DNA of 64,000 bases, from assembly GCF_036867195.1 (NCBI RefSeq), contig NZ_JBAJII010000001.1:2790001-2854000 (forward strand). Reading direction: 5' to 3'. This document shows, piece after piece, positions 26,385 through 34,745 of the stretch. Within the stretch, counting starts at the first letter, position 1; each line of letters begins with the position of its first letter. The notes beneath the pieces were generated by a model, which did not search any database, was not told the origin of the DNA, and saw only the letters and a program-made list of their open reading frames with translations. Source of the DNA: Arthrobacter sp. Soc17.1.1.1 (GTDB taxonomy: Bacteria; Actinomycetota; Actinomycetes; Actinomycetales; Micrococcaceae). The translations under genes and the position numbers were made by a program.

Positions 26385-26702
26385 ATGACCAGGACACCCG
26401 GCTGGCACGGACAGCCTCCCGCCATCGCACGCTTCGTCCAGCCGCTCGGACTCGAGGCGCCGGCGCACGGGATCACGGAGTCGGTCCCGCCCGCACCGGC
26501 GGTGTGGGTGGACCTGGAGTATCCCGACGGGTCCCGGCAGACGGTGCGCGGCTTCGCCATGGCATGGACGGATTCGGCGGTGCTCGCACAGTGGGTCGAG
26601 TTCTCGATCGCACGTGAGGCCTGGGTACGCCCCGACCAGTGCACGCGGCGCGACCTCCCGCGCCGCTCCGGTGCCCGGGACGAGGAGCACGAGGGCGGGT
26701 GA
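26385..26702 (+). CDS. small paralogous protein B (105 aa), family unknown
   Basis: Paralogue of protein A, about 100 bp downstream on the same strand. Shared blocks are PGWHG, VWVDLEYPDGSRQTVRGFAM and AWTDSAVLAQWVEFSIAREAW. Conservation is strongest in the centre, while the first 35 and last 20 residues differ, as expected after an old tandem duplication. ATG 26385 is chosen by alignment; an in-frame GTG at 26361 is an alternative. The tail is charged (RRSGARDEEHEGG). Function unknown. Confidence 0.7.
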   Translation: MTRTPGWHGQPPAIARFVQPLGLEAPAHGITESVPPAPAVWVDLEYPDGSRQTVRGFAMAWTDSAVLAQWVEFSIAREAWVRPDQCTRRDLPRRSGARDEEHEGG

Positions 26703-26768
26703 CCGCCGGACGCCGCGTCACCCTGCGCCTCCGCTTGTCCCGGCGCCGTCCGTCTGTAGCATCGGCGT

Positions 26769-27158
26769 ATGGAATCTACCGAGGTGGTCCGGCGGTACTG
26801 GTCGTCGGTGTGGAGCAGGGACTGGAAGGCCGTGGGTCTGACCCTCGCCGAGGACGTGGAGGTCTTCTGGCCCGTCACCCGGGAGATCATCCGCGGCAGG
26901 GACAACATGGTGGCGGTCAACGCCGAGCATCCGAACGGGTGGAGCATCGATGTCCTGAACGTGTACGACGCCGGCGAGGTGGTGGTGTCCGAGGTCCAGG
27001 TGCCCCAGGAGGACGTCGGCATCTTCCGTGTCGTGTCCATCTGGACGGTGGCCGACGGCGTGATCACCTCCGGCCGCGAGTACTGGACCCTGTACGGGGG
27101 CGAGGAGGGGCGCGACTGGCGGCGCAGGTACGCCGAGGTGGGCGACCTGCTTCCCTGA
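26769..27158 (+). CDS. SnoaL/NTF2-like protein (129 aa)
   Basis: A 129-residue protein of the NTF2-like superfamily (SnoaL-like), a small cone-shaped alpha/beta barrel used both as enzymes and as ligand-binding proteins. Visible signs are the first helix STEVVRRYWSSVWSRDW, the VEVFWPVTREIIRGRDNMV turn, and the long beta-strand GVITSGREYWTLYGGEEGRDW. No catalytic set specific to a known enzyme is evident. It precedes the SRPBCC gene on the same strand by 131 bp. Confidence 0.8.
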   Translation: MESTEVVRRYWSSVWSRDWKAVGLTLAEDVEVFWPVTREIIRGRDNMVAVNAEHPNGWSIDVLNVYDAGEVVVSEVQVPQEDVGIFRVVSIWTVADGVITSGREYWTLYGGEEGRDWRRRYAEVGDLLP

Positions 27159-27289
27159 GCACCGACCACCTGAGCGCCGCGGGATACGGCGGACGCGTGT
27201 CCAGCACTGGTCAGAGCCCCGCATGCACCATATGCTAAGCATGCTGATGATGCGATCAGTGACCGTATCCCCAACCCCTAGGGAGCATG

Positions 27290-28114
27290 ATGAGCACGAA
27301 GGTCGAAGAAACCATTGTCGTGAATCTTCCAGTCACGACCGTGTACAACCAGTGGACCCAGTTCGAGGAGTTCCCGCACTTCATGGGCGGCATCAAGCAG
27401 ATCACGCAGCTGAGCGATGATCGCCTCGAATGGGTTGCCGAGATCGGCGGTATCCGCCGTCAGTGGGAGGCCAAGGTCCTGGAGCAGGTTCCCGACCGCA
27501 GGGTCTCGTGGGCGGCCACGGAGGGTGCCACGAACGCCGGCACGGTGTCCTTCGAGGATCTCGGCGGCACCACCCGTGTGAACCTCGTGCTCGAGTACGA
27601 GCCCGAGGGCCTCGTCGAGAAGGTCGGCGACAAGCTGAACGTCGTCGAGAACCAGGCGAAGGCGGACCTGCACCGGTTCAAGGAGTTCATCGAGTCCGAG
27701 AGCTACGCCACGGGCGCGTGGCGCGGATCCGTGGCCGGTGTCGGTACCACGGGCACCCCGACGGTCGAGGACGCCGCGGAGTCCCGCGGTGACAGCGGCA
27801 AGGCAGGCGTGTCCGGCAAGGTGGCGGCCGGCGTCGGCATCGCCGCGGCGGCCGCAGTGGCCGGTGTGGCCGCGGCTGCTGCCGGCAAGAAGGACGACGA
27901 GGAGGACGTGGACGTCGACACGGTGACCGTGGTCGATGCGGCACCCGTGGTCCCCGAGACCACCCCGGTCGTCGACGACGTCGATGCGATCGACGTCGAT
28001 CCCGTACCCGCCGTGGACGGCGTCCCGGGAACGGGTGTTCCGTCCGAGAGCCAGGGGCTCGAGGGCGACAGGCTCGTCGACGGCGACACGACGGACCGCC
28101 GGGGCACGCTCTAG
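27290..28114 (+). CDS. SRPBCC/START-like protein with acidic tail
   Basis: A 274-residue protein. Residues 1-140 form an SRPBCC (polyketide cyclase/dehydrase-like) domain: VEETIVVNLPVTTVYNQWTQ, EFPHFMGGIKQI and the closing helix ADLHRFKEFIESE. The rest is different: an Ala/Gly/Val-rich stretch (GKVAAGVGIAAAAAVAGVAA, about 175-200) that might insert in a membrane, then a very acidic tail rich in Asp and Val. The ATG at 27290 fits the AGGGAG site better than ATG 27287. Possibly a lipid or stress-related protein; the ligand is unknown. Confidence 0.8.
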   Translation: MSTKVEETIVVNLPVTTVYNQWTQFEEFPHFMGGIKQITQLSDDRLEWVAEIGGIRRQWEAKVLEQVPDRRVSWAATEGATNAGTVSFEDLGGTTRVNLVLEYEPEGLVEKVGDKLNVVENQAKADLHRFKEFIESESYATGAWRGSVAGVGTTGTPTVEDAAESRGDSGKAGVSGKVAAGVGIAAAAAVAGVAAAAAGKKDDEEDVDVDTVTVVDAAPVVPETTPVVDDVDAIDVDPVPAVDGVPGTGVPSESQGLEGDRLVDGDTTDRRGTL

Positions 28115-28127
28115 TCCCTGCAGTATC

Positions 28128-28159
28128 GGAGGACCGGACCCTGCGGGGTCCGGTCCTCC
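28128..28159 (+). terminator. terminator of the SRPBCC gene
   Basis: GGAGGACCGGACCC pairs perfectly with 28146-28159 around a TGCG loop, 13 bp after the stop codon. Confidence 0.75.
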
Positions 28160-28187
28160 CGCGGTTCTCGGTCCACGGTCCGTCCAC

Positions 28188-28402
28188 GCACCGTCCGGCA
28201 CGGCGTCGGACCCGGCCCGCCCGGCTGCCGGCGGGCGAGCACCGTCCGGCACGGCGTCGGACCCGGCCCGCCCGGCTGCCGGCGGGCGAGCACCGTCCGG
28301 CACGGCGTCGGACCCGGCCCGCCCGGCTGCCGGCGGGCGAGCACCGTCCGGCAGGGCGTCCGGCACGGCCTCGAACCCGGCCCGCTCGGCTGCCGGCAGG
28401 TT
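28188..28402. repeat. 51-bp tandem repeats beside tsaD
   Basis: Three identical 51-bp units (28188-28238, 28239-28289, 28290-28340) are followed by a degenerate fourth copy ending at the tsaD stop codon (28403). Each unit starts with GCACCGTCCGGCACGGCGTC and ends with GCGGGCGA. The copies are contiguous with no spacers. Open frames across it on both strands are artefacts of a period divisible by three. Confidence 0.8.
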
Positions 28403-29503
28403 CTAGGACCCGCCGTTCCCGTCCGCCGCGAGGACGATCCGCGTGACGGGCAGGGACGGGTCGGTGCCGAAGCCGATGCCGCTCGGACGACCGCCGTTCA
28501 TCACGATCCGGGCTCCCAGTGCCGCGACCATGGCCCCGTTGTCCGTGCACAGCGACGGCGCCGGGACGGTGAGGGTGATGCCGGCGGCCGCACACCGCTC
28601 GCCGGTCAGTTCGCGGAGCCTCCGGTTCGCCGCGACGCCGCCGCCGAGCAGGAGGTTCGTGATGCCGTGTTCCCGGCATGCGAGCACGGCCTTCGAGGTG
28701 ATGATGTCCACCACCGCCTCCTGGAAGGACGCGGCGATGTCGGCCACGGGCACCTCCAGGCCCGCCGCCTCGTACTGCTCCACGCTGCGCGCCACGGCCG
28801 TCTTGAGTCCGCTGAAGGACCAGTCGTAGCGGTGCGGGCCGGGCTGCTCGGCGGTGCCCATGTACTTGGGCTGCGAGAGCCCGCGGGGGAAGCGGATCGC
28901 CGTCGGATCTCCCTCCCGGGCCAGCCGGTCGATCACGGGCCCGCCCGGATAGCCGAGCCCGAGGATGCGTGCCGTCTTGTCGTACGCCTCGCCTGCGGCG
29001 TCGTCGATCGTGGATCCCAGGAGTTCGACGTCGCTCGCGATGTCGCCGATCCGCAGGATCTCCGTGTGCCCGCCGGACACGAGGAGCGCGCCGAGGTCGG
29101 ACGGCAGCCCGTCGGCGAAGGTGCCGCCGAGCATGCCGACGCCCACGTGCGCCACGAGGTGGTTGATGGCGTAGAGCGGCTTCCCGGTCGCGACGGCGAG
29201 CGCCTTGGCGGCGGACACCCCGACCATGAGGGCTCCCGACAGGCCCGGACCCGCGGTCACGGCGATGGCGTCGATCTCGTCGAGGGTGACGCCGGCGTCG
29301 TCGAGCGCCGTCCTGAGGGTCGGGACGAAGGCTTCGAGGTGCGCGCGTGACGCGATCTCGGGGATGACCCCGCCGAAGCGCACGTGCTCGTCCATCGACG
29401 AGGACACGGTGTTGGTCAGCAGCTGTGTCCCCCGCACGATCCCGACACCTGTCTCGTCGCAGGACGACTCGATGCCGAGCACCAGTGGTGCCTCGCGTGT
29501 CAT
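28403..29503 (-). CDS. tsaD: tRNA N6-adenosine threonylcarbamoyltransferase
   Basis: A 366-residue TsaD (YgjD/Gcp) that transfers threonylcarbamoyl to A37 of ANN-decoding tRNAs, working with TsaB and TsaE. Motifs: [10 protein letters not shown] at the start, the metal-binding HLVAH, and the ATP-binding [12 protein letters not shown]. The open frame runs far upstream, but ATG 29503 begins at the conserved LVLGIESS segment and overlaps rimI by 4 bp (ATGA). It is the last gene of the alr-tsaE-tsaB-rimI-tsaD operon. Its stop abuts a 51-bp tandem repeat. Confidence 0.95.
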   Translation of the reverse strand: MTREAPLVLGIESSCDETGVGIVRGTQLLTNTVSSSMDEHVRFGGVIPEIASRAHLEAFVPTLRTALDDAGVTLDEIDAIAVTAGPGLSGALMVGVSAAKALAVATGKPLYAINHLVAHVGVGMLGGTFADGLPSDLGALLVSGGHTEILRIGDIASDVELLGSTIDDAAGEAYDKTARILGLGYPGGPVIDRLAREGDPTAIRFPRGLSQPKYMGTAEQPGPHRYDWSFSGLKTAVARSVEQYEAAGLEVPVADIAASFQEAVVDIITSKAVLACREHGITNLLLGGGVAANRRLRELTGERCAAAGITLTVPAPSLCTDNGAMVAALGARIVMNGGRPSGIGFGTDPSLPVTRIVLAADGNGGS

Positions 29504-29967
29504 GGTGCCCCCTCTCCGCCCGCGGGCAGGACGAGCTGCATGACCCAGGCGTCCACGCCGTCGCGGTAGTACCTCTTCCTGGTGTGGATCCTGGCGAAGC
29601 CGAAGCGCGTGTAGAGCTGCTGGGCCCGCGGATTGTCCGCCCGGACCTCCAGCATCACCGTTTCCGCGCCGCGGCGTCTTGCCTCGTCGAGCAGCTCGGT
29701 GAGCATGGCCCGCCCGATGCCCTGCCCCTCGAAGCGCGGCAGCACGCCGATGGTCTGGATGTCCGCCGTCGTGTCGATGACCATGACGCCCGCGTAGCCG
29801 ACCGTCTCGCCGTCGACCTCCGCGACGATGTAGCGCCGCGTGTCCGGCTGGAAGAACTCGGTGTAGAACATCTCGAGCGGCCAGGCGTCGGTGGGGAACA
29901 GTTCGTTCTCGAGGCGGCCGATGGTCTCGATGTCCTCGAAGGTGAGGCTGCGCAGGGTGAAGCTCAT
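29500..29967 (-). CDS. rimI: ribosomal protein bS18 N-alpha-acetyltransferase
   Basis: A 155-residue GNAT with the RimI layout: [20 protein letters not shown] is the acetyl-CoA loop and [19 protein letters not shown] the C-terminal signature typical of RimI. It acetylates the N-terminus of S18 and perhaps other proteins. It sits between tsaB and tsaD, overlapping both by 4 bp, the arrangement seen in many actinobacteria. Confidence 0.93.
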   Translation of the reverse strand: MSFTLRSLTFEDIETIGRLENELFPTDAWPLEMFYTEFFQPDTRRYIVAEVDGETVGYAGVMVIDTTADIQTIGVLPRFEGQGIGRAMLTELLDEARRRGAETVMLEVRADNPRAQQLYTRFGFARIHTRKRYYRDGVDAWVMQLVLPAGGEGAP

Positions 29968-30653
29968 GCCGTCGCCCGTTTCCGCGGGCCGGGCACCTTG
30001 GCGTCGGACTCCCGCAGGTACAGCGGGGCGGTGTCGCGCAGCGCCTCGCCCGCGAGGAGGCGCTGACGGGCCACGCGGGCGAGGGAGGCGGCGTCGGGAT
30101 CCGACGTCGCGAAGGCCGGCAGGCCGTCCAGCTCGTCCGGGTAGAGGCTCGCGGCCCTGCCGGCCAGGGGCCGGCCCTTCGGCAGGCTCGCAGCCGCGCC
30201 GACGTGCGGGCCGTCGAGGAGCTCGGGGAGGACCGCGCCGTCCTCCCCGCCCGACGGCGCACGGTAGGCAGCCCAGTAGACCTCGCCGCGGCGGGCGTCG
30301 GTGCCGACGAGGAAGCCGGTGCCGGCCGGGACCGCACCACTCGCGGCGGCGTCGAAGGCCAGGGCATCGAGGCTCAGCACGCCGAGCAGGGGGACATCCC
30401 AGACGAAGGCCAGGGTCCGTGCCGTGACGAGTCCGGCGCGCAGTCCTGTGAAGGGGCCCGGGCCCACCCCGGCGACGATGCCGTCGAGGTCGGCACCGGC
30501 CACTCCGGCGTCGGCGAGCACCCGCTGCACCGCAGGGGCGAGGACCTCCGCGTGGGAGCGCGTGTCAGCGCTGCCGAACCGGCCGACGACGGCGTCGTCG
30601 TCCAGGAGCGCGACGGTCGCCGCGGCGGAGGTGTCGAGGGCGAGGAGAAGCAC
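29964..30653 (-). CDS. tsaB: tRNA threonylcarbamoyladenosine biosynthesis protein TsaB
   Basis: A 229-residue TsaB (YeaZ), a catalytically degenerate ASKHA-fold protein that scaffolds TsaD. Typical features are [18 protein letters not shown] at the N-terminus and [21 protein letters not shown] in the middle. It lies 9 bp after tsaE and overlaps rimI. Confidence 0.95.
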   Translation of the reverse strand: MLLLALDTSAAATVALLDDDAVVGRFGSADTRSHAEVLAPAVQRVLADAGVAGADLDGIVAGVGPGPFTGLRAGLVTARTLAFVWDVPLLGVLSLDALAFDAAASGAVPAGTGFLVGTDARRGEVYWAAYRAPSGGEDGAVLPELLDGPHVGAAASLPKGRPLAGRAASLYPDELDGLPAFATSDPDAASLARVARQRLLAGEALRDTAPLYLRESDAKVPGPRKRATA

Positions 30654-30662
30654 CGGTCCAGC

Positions 30663-31205
30663 CTAGTCGAGGACGGGCGCCGGCAGCCCTGCGTGCCAGC
30701 GCGGCCCGAAGCCCGCGAGGGTGACGGTGCGCACCTCGTCCTCGCCGTCGTCGTCGAAGGCCGTGACCGGCTCTCCGGTTCCGGGCAGCGCGCCACCCAG
30801 CGGGCGGTGGATCGCGACGTGCAGCCGGCTGTCGCTCAGGTGCTCCACCCGGCCCGCTCCCCACTCGATGACCGTGACATTGGCGGCCATCGTGGCTTCG
30901 AGGTCGAGGTCGTCCACGGCTGCCGCGCTCTCCAGACGGTAGGCGTCGACGTGGACCAGGCCCGGTCCGTCACCCGTCGAGGGATGCTGCCGGACGAGCA
31001 CGAAGGTCGGCGAGATGATGCGGTCCTCCACCGCGAGGCCACGGCCGAGGCCCTGCGTGAACGTCGTCTTGCCGGCGCCGAGTTCGCCGGAGAGGACCAG
31101 CAGGTCCCCGGGCCGCAGCTGCGGTGCGAGGCCGGCGGCGAGGCCCTGCAGCTCGGCGGCCGAACCGACGTCGTAGGACGCGGTCCACTCAGGCTCCGTC
31201 GCCAT
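30663..31205 (-). CDS. tsaE: tRNA threonylcarbamoyladenosine biosynthesis protein TsaE
   Basis: A 180-residue P-loop ATPase of the TsaE (YjeE) family. Walker A is GELGAGKTTFTQGLGRGL, followed by ISPTFVLV and HVDAYRL, both characteristic. ATG 31205 gives the normal N-terminus (residues before the P-loop about 40). It overlaps the end of alr by 17 bp. The C-terminal 40 residues (after GGALPG) are longer than in the shortest family members. Confidence 0.94.
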   Translation of the reverse strand: MATEPEWTASYDVGSAAELQGLAAGLAPQLRPGDLLVLSGELGAGKTTFTQGLGRGLAVEDRIISPTFVLVRQHPSTGDGPGLVHVDAYRLESAAAVDDLDLEATMAANVTVIEWGAGRVEHLSDSRLHVAIHRPLGGALPGTGEPVTAFDDDGEDEVRTVTLAGFGPRWHAGLPAPVLD

Positions 31206-32352
31206 CGCCCGCCTCCCGTCGTGCGTCCACGTACACGCGCTCCACGCGGTCGCTGATCCGGGTGACCACCTCGTAGTTGATGGTCTGGGCGGCGGCGGCC
31301 CAGTCCTCGACCGGGGGCGAATCGGTGCCACCGAAGAGCACCGCGCGCTTGCCGAGGGGGCTGTCAGGGGAATCGACCAGGCCCGTGGTCCCGAAGTCGA
31401 TGACGCACTGGTCCATGGCGATCCGGCCCACCACCGGGTAGATGCGGCCGCCGACGAGCACCGGGGCCCCCGTGGCGATGCGGGGCACGCCGTCGCCGTA
31501 TCCGACGGGGATGAGCCCGAGGGTGGTGGGCTTCTGGGTGCGGTAGCCGTAGCCGTAGGAGACACCCTGGCCGGCGGGCACCTCCTTGCAGTTCGAGACC
31601 GTGGTGCTGAAGGTCATGACGGGCCGGAGGCCGAGGTCGGCGGAGCCCTGGTCGGAGAAGGGCGAGAGTCCGTAGATGCCGAGGCCCACGCGCACGAGGT
31701 CGAAGTGGCAGTCGGGACGTGAGAACGTGGCGGGCGTGTTGGCGAGGTGCCGCACCTCGACGTCGATGCCTGCGTTCTCGGCGGCGGCCACGGCCTCGCG
31801 GAACGCCTGCACCTGGAGGTCGGTCTCGGGGCGTGTCGGCTCGTCGGCGACGGCGAGATGGGAGAAGATCCCGACGACGCGGATCAGGCCCTCCTCCTGG
31901 TAGGCGACGGCACGGCTGAGCAGGGACTCCCACTGGTCCGGCGGGCAGCCGTTGCGGCCGAGGCCCGTGTCGATCTTCAGGTGCACGATTGCCGGGCGTT
32001 CCAGTTCGCGGGCTGCGGCGGTCACGTGCTCGAGCTCCCAGCCGGAGATCCCGAGGTCCAGTCCGTGCTCGACGCCGGCGCTGAAGTCGCTGCCCATGGT
32101 GTGCAGCCACGCGAGGATGGGGGCTTCGATGCCCGCCTTGCGCAGCGCGACGCCCTCGCTGATGTGCGCGACGCCGAGCCACGCGGCTCCCGCCTCGAGG
32201 GCGGCGCGCGCGACGGGGAGGGCGCCGTGGCCGTAGGCGTCGGCCTTCACGACGGCCATCACCCGGGCGGGGTGGGCGACGTCGCGCAGGTGCCGGATGT
32301 TGTGCCGCAGGGCGTCGAGGTCGATCTCTGCGGCACGTTCTGAGGAAGTCAC
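31189..32352 (-). CDS. alr: alanine racemase
   Basis: A 387-residue PLP-dependent racemase that makes D-alanine for peptidoglycan. PLP lysine is in VMAVVKADAYGHG; the catalytic tyrosine region is GVSYGYGYRT; IAMDQCVID is the substrate-contact motif. The frame is open over 1.4 kb further upstream, but GTG 32352 opens directly on SSERAAEIDLDALRHN, the normal start, whereas the upstream part is not Alr-like. First gene of the operon with the tsa genes. Confidence 0.94.
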   Translation of the reverse strand: MTSSERAAEIDLDALRHNIRHLRDVAHPARVMAVVKADAYGHGALPVARAALEAGAAWLGVAHISEGVALRKAGIEAPILAWLHTMGSDFSAGVEHGLDLGISGWELEHVTAAARELERPAIVHLKIDTGLGRNGCPPDQWESLLSRAVAYQEEGLIRVVGIFSHLAVADEPTRPETDLQVQAFREAVAAAENAGIDVEVRHLANTPATFSRPDCHFDLVRVGLGIYGLSPFSDQGSADLGLRPVMTFSTTVSNCKEVPAGQGVSYGYGYRTQKPTTLGLIPVGYGDGVPRIATGAPVLVGGRIYPVVGRIAMDQCVIDFGTTGLVDSPDSPLGKRAVLFGGTDSPPVEDWAAAAQTINYEVVTRISDRVERVYVDARREAGDGDGA

Positions 32353-32427
32353 CCGCCCTATTCTGCCAGCTTGCGCGGGGCGTCCGCCGGGTTGATTCCC
32401 CGGGAGGGAGCGGGAACAATCGAAGGC

Positions 32428-33006
32428 GTGTTCGAACCTCCGTCCGTCGCCCCCGGGTGCGTGCTCCCCGACGAGACGGGGAGGACCTGCGGCGGTGCCA
32501 CGGGCGGAGCACCCTTCCCGCTCTGTGCGGCGCACCTGGCACTGGTCGCGGAATGGTCGGACGCCGAATGGGGCTCCACCGACCTGCTGCCGGTTCCCTG
32601 CCGTGCGTGCGGTTCGCGGATCGGGGTGAGGTACCCGTCCGGCTGGGTGTGTGCGGCCTGTGAGTGGCGGGTGGGCGACGTCCTCGATGACGGCCTGCCG
32701 CCTCCGCGCGTCGACGTCGTCTACTACCTCCGGTTCCGGGACCGCATCAAGATCGGGACGACGGCGAATCCGCGCCGACGCCTGGCCCGCATCTGGCACG
32801 ACGAGGTGCTGGCGTTCGAGCGCGGGGACCGGCTCGTCGAGCGGCGCCGGCACGAGCAGTTCGCGGCACTGAGGCTCGACCGGTCCGAGTGGTTCGAGGC
32901 CGCCCCGGACCTGGAGGAGCATGTGGCGCGCCTCGCAGCGGGCGTCGACGACCCGTGGGCGCTGTACACACGCTGGCTCGGAGACGCTGCCGCCCTGCGG
33001 GGGTGA
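32428..33006 (+). CDS. zinc-ribbon / GIY-YIG-like (MUG113 type) protein
   Basis: A 192-residue protein. Cysteines 11, 21 and 33 with His 36, and the pairs C58-x2-C61 and C75-x2-C78, suggest two small zinc sites in the first half. Residues 97-175 resemble the T5orf172/MUG113 branch of the GIY-YIG superfamily (VVYYLRFRDRIKIGTT, NPRRRLARI, and HEQFAALRLDRSEWFE), known mostly from phage and mobile proteins. The presumed nuclease tyrosine pair is present in YY. GTG start with GAAGG just upstream; frame open further upstream, but that part is unlike the rest. It is divergent from alr. Nuclease activity is inferred. Confidence 0.65.
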   Translation: MFEPPSVAPGCVLPDETGRTCGGATGGAPFPLCAAHLALVAEWSDAEWGSTDLLPVPCRACGSRIGVRYPSGWVCAACEWRVGDVLDDGLPPPRVDVVYYLRFRDRIKIGTTANPRRRLARIWHDEVLAFERGDRLVERRRHEQFAALRLDRSEWFEAAPDLEEHVARLAAGVDDPWALYTRWLGDAAALRG

Positions 33007-33053
33007 CGAGGCATCCTCCCGCGGGGCGGGCAGCGGGCCGGCGTCGGCAGCCG

Positions 33054-33234
33054 GGCTCCACCAGCGGTGTCGGCAGCCGCCCTGGTTCAGCGCGAGCAGG
33101 TGTGGTTCACCGGCCCGGTGTCGGCAGCCGCCCCGGTTCAGCGCGAGCAGGTGTGGTTTACCGGCCCGGTGTCCGCAGCCGGGCTCCACCGGCGGTGTCC
33201 GCAGCCGCCCCGATTCAGCGCGAGCAGGTGTGGT
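33054..33234. repeat. composite tandem repeats at the pfkB 3' end
   Basis: A 22-bp module (TTCAGCGCGAGCAGGTGTGG plus two bases) occurs at 33086, 33137 and 33214. The first two copies are 51 bp apart and the third is 77 bp on, because a 26-bp block containing CAGCCGGGCTCCACC, also present at about 33054, is inserted. The stop codon of the PfkB gene (33215-33217) lies inside the third copy. Confidence 0.75.
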
Positions 33235-34627
33235 CCTGGTCCTCGCCCGGGTCGTCCGGCGGGCTCGGGACATACGCGCGGACGGGAGGGCGAGGATCCG
33301 CCGGGCCGGTTCCGCCCGGAAGGGCCCTCCCCGGGCGGGCCTCTGCCCGCGCTGCCTCCCCCGGGCCCCCACCAGCCGGGCCCCCACCAGCCGGGCCCCC
33401 ACCAGCCGGGGCTCCACCAGCCGGGCCCCCACCGGCCGGGCCCCCACCAGCCGGGCGAACCTCCACCGCCTGCGTCTCCCCCGGGCTCGCACCCGGCGGA
33501 CGGGCTTCCCCGAGACGGGCCTCCACCGGGCGGAGCGACGGCGAGGCGTCGGACTGGCGGGCGATCGTCGCCGTCGCCCGGCGCAGGGCCTCCCTGGGGA
33601 CGTCGGACACCAGGTCCTCCAGGAAGGCGTACCGGCGCAGCCATTGCCGCCGCACGCCGTCGCGCCCGGCACTGACCCGGTGCCACCAGTCGGCGATGTC
33701 CCCCCAGCCCGGTGCGGCCAGGGACCCGCCCACGTGCTGCACGGACAGGGAGGCGCACAGGTTCGCGAAGCGGAGGCGGTCGGCGAGCGGGAAGCCCGCG
33801 AGGTCTCCCATGACGAAAGCAGCCCCGAAACAGTCACCGGCGCCCGTCGGATCGTAGGCGGACACGGGAAGGGCCGGCACCCACTCCTCCTCCCCTGTCT
33901 CCGAGTCGATGGCCATGGCCCCTTGCTGGCCGACGGTCACGACGGCCACGGGCACGCGGTCCGCCAGCGAGTAGAGGGCGGCCCACGGATCATCGGTCCG
34001 CGTGTACGCCATGGCTTCGGCGGCATTGGGCATGAACGCGTGGAAGTGCTCCAGCGAAGCGAGTGTCTCGGGAGCCCACTCCCCCGCGGCGTCCCAGCCC
34101 ACGTCCCCGTACAGCCTGGTGCCGCCGGCGGCTGCGGCCTTCGCCCACGGCTCTACCTCCCGCTCGAGTCCCACGATGGCGGCCCGGCAGGACGGCGGTG
34201 CACCGATCAACTCGGTGGCGCTCAGCGGGGAGGGATGGCCGTGCGTGATCATCGAGCGGTCGTGGTGCACGGAGAGCGACACGGTGACGGGTGAATGCCA
34301 TCGCCCGAACACGCGCGACCGCGAGAGGTCCACGTGCTCCTGATCCTGCAGTACGTCCCAGTTGGACTGCCCGTACGCGTCGTCGCCGAAGGCGGCAGCG
34401 AGGGTGGTGCGCAGACCCAGCCGGCTCGCGGCGATCGCCTGGTTGGCGATCCCGCCCGGCCCGGAACCCATGCCCTCGGTCCACACCTCCGTGCCGGGCG
34501 ACGGCAGCTGTTCGAGGCCAGTGAAGATGATGTCGAAGAACACCTGCCCGGCGAGCAGGAGGTCGAATTCGGGCCCGTCCGGGCTGCGCGTGGCCGCCAG
34601 CGGATCGAAGCGGTGCTGTTGGACCAT
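33215..34627 (-). CDS. PfkB-family carbohydrate kinase with repetitive tail
   Basis: A 470-residue protein. Residues 17-310 are a PfkB/ribokinase-fold sugar kinase: GMGSGPGGIANQAIAASRLG (substrate region), FMPNAAEAM and the catalytic-aspartate motif DPTGAGDCFGAAFVMG near residue 275. The last 110 residues are unusual: Pro/Gly/Ala-rich, with six near-identical PAGGG pentapeptides encoded by a 15-bp repeat, and a stop codon that falls inside a DNA repeat. Family members end near residue 320-350. The frame is open further upstream, but ATG 34627 starts the recognisable N-terminus. It is divergent from the GH4 gene, 118 bp apart. Confidence 0.85.
   Translation of the reverse strand: MVQQHRFDPLAATRSPDGPEFDLLLAGQVFFDIIFTGLEQLPSPGTEVWTEGMGSGPGGIANQAIAASRLGLRTTLAAAFGDDAYGQSNWDVLQDQEHVDLSRSRVFGRWHSPVTVSLSVHHDRSMITHGHPSPLSATELIGAPPSCRAAIVGLEREVEPWAKAAAAGGTRLYGDVGWDAAGEWAPETLASLEHFHAFMPNAAEAMAYTRTDDPWAALYSLADRVPVAVVTVGQQGAMAIDSETGEEEWVPALPVSAYDPTGAGDCFGAAFVMGDLAGFPLADRLRFANLCASLSVQHVGGSLAAPGWGDIADWWHRVSAGRDGVRRQWLRRYAFLEDLVSDVPREALRRATATIARQSDASPSLRPVEARLGEARPPGASPGETQAVEVRPAGGGPAGGGPAGGAPAGGGPAGGGPAGGGPGEAARAEARPGRALPGGTGPADPRPPVRAYVPSPPDDPGEDQDHTCSR
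33366..33455. repeat. 15-bp tandem repeats coding PAGGG pentapeptides
   Basis: Six 15-bp units of CCCCCACCAGCCGGG (units 1-3 and 6 identical; unit 4 GCTCC; unit 5 ACCGG) lie inside the PfkB tail. Read on the minus strand each codes PAGGG or PAGGA, so copy-number changes keep the frame. Confidence 0.85.
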
Positions 34628-34745
34628 GTACGGCAGAATACTTCCAAGGCGCCCCGCGCGGGCGCCCGACGGCCCGATTTTGAACCCGGTTTCGAGTCGG
34701 GACAGCAGCAGCCCGACGAGAGCCATGACGAAAGCGGGATGAATC
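34628..34745. promoter_or_regulatory. divergent pfkB/GH4 promoter region
   Basis: This 118-bp gap must hold promoters for both genes, but I see no confident -35/-10 or operator. The dyad GGGCGCCCG at 34673-34681 and an AATCGGGCCG copy (34657-34678 as an imperfect inverted repeat) are the only symmetric elements. Confidence 0.3.

Noticed and set aside
28188..28402. Possible CRISPR array
   Set aside because: Units are identical and contiguous with no unique spacers, and no cas genes are present.
30663..31565. Extended N-terminus for TsaE
   Set aside because: The upstream 120 residues lie inside alr in another frame; ATG 31205 starts the recognised family N-terminus.
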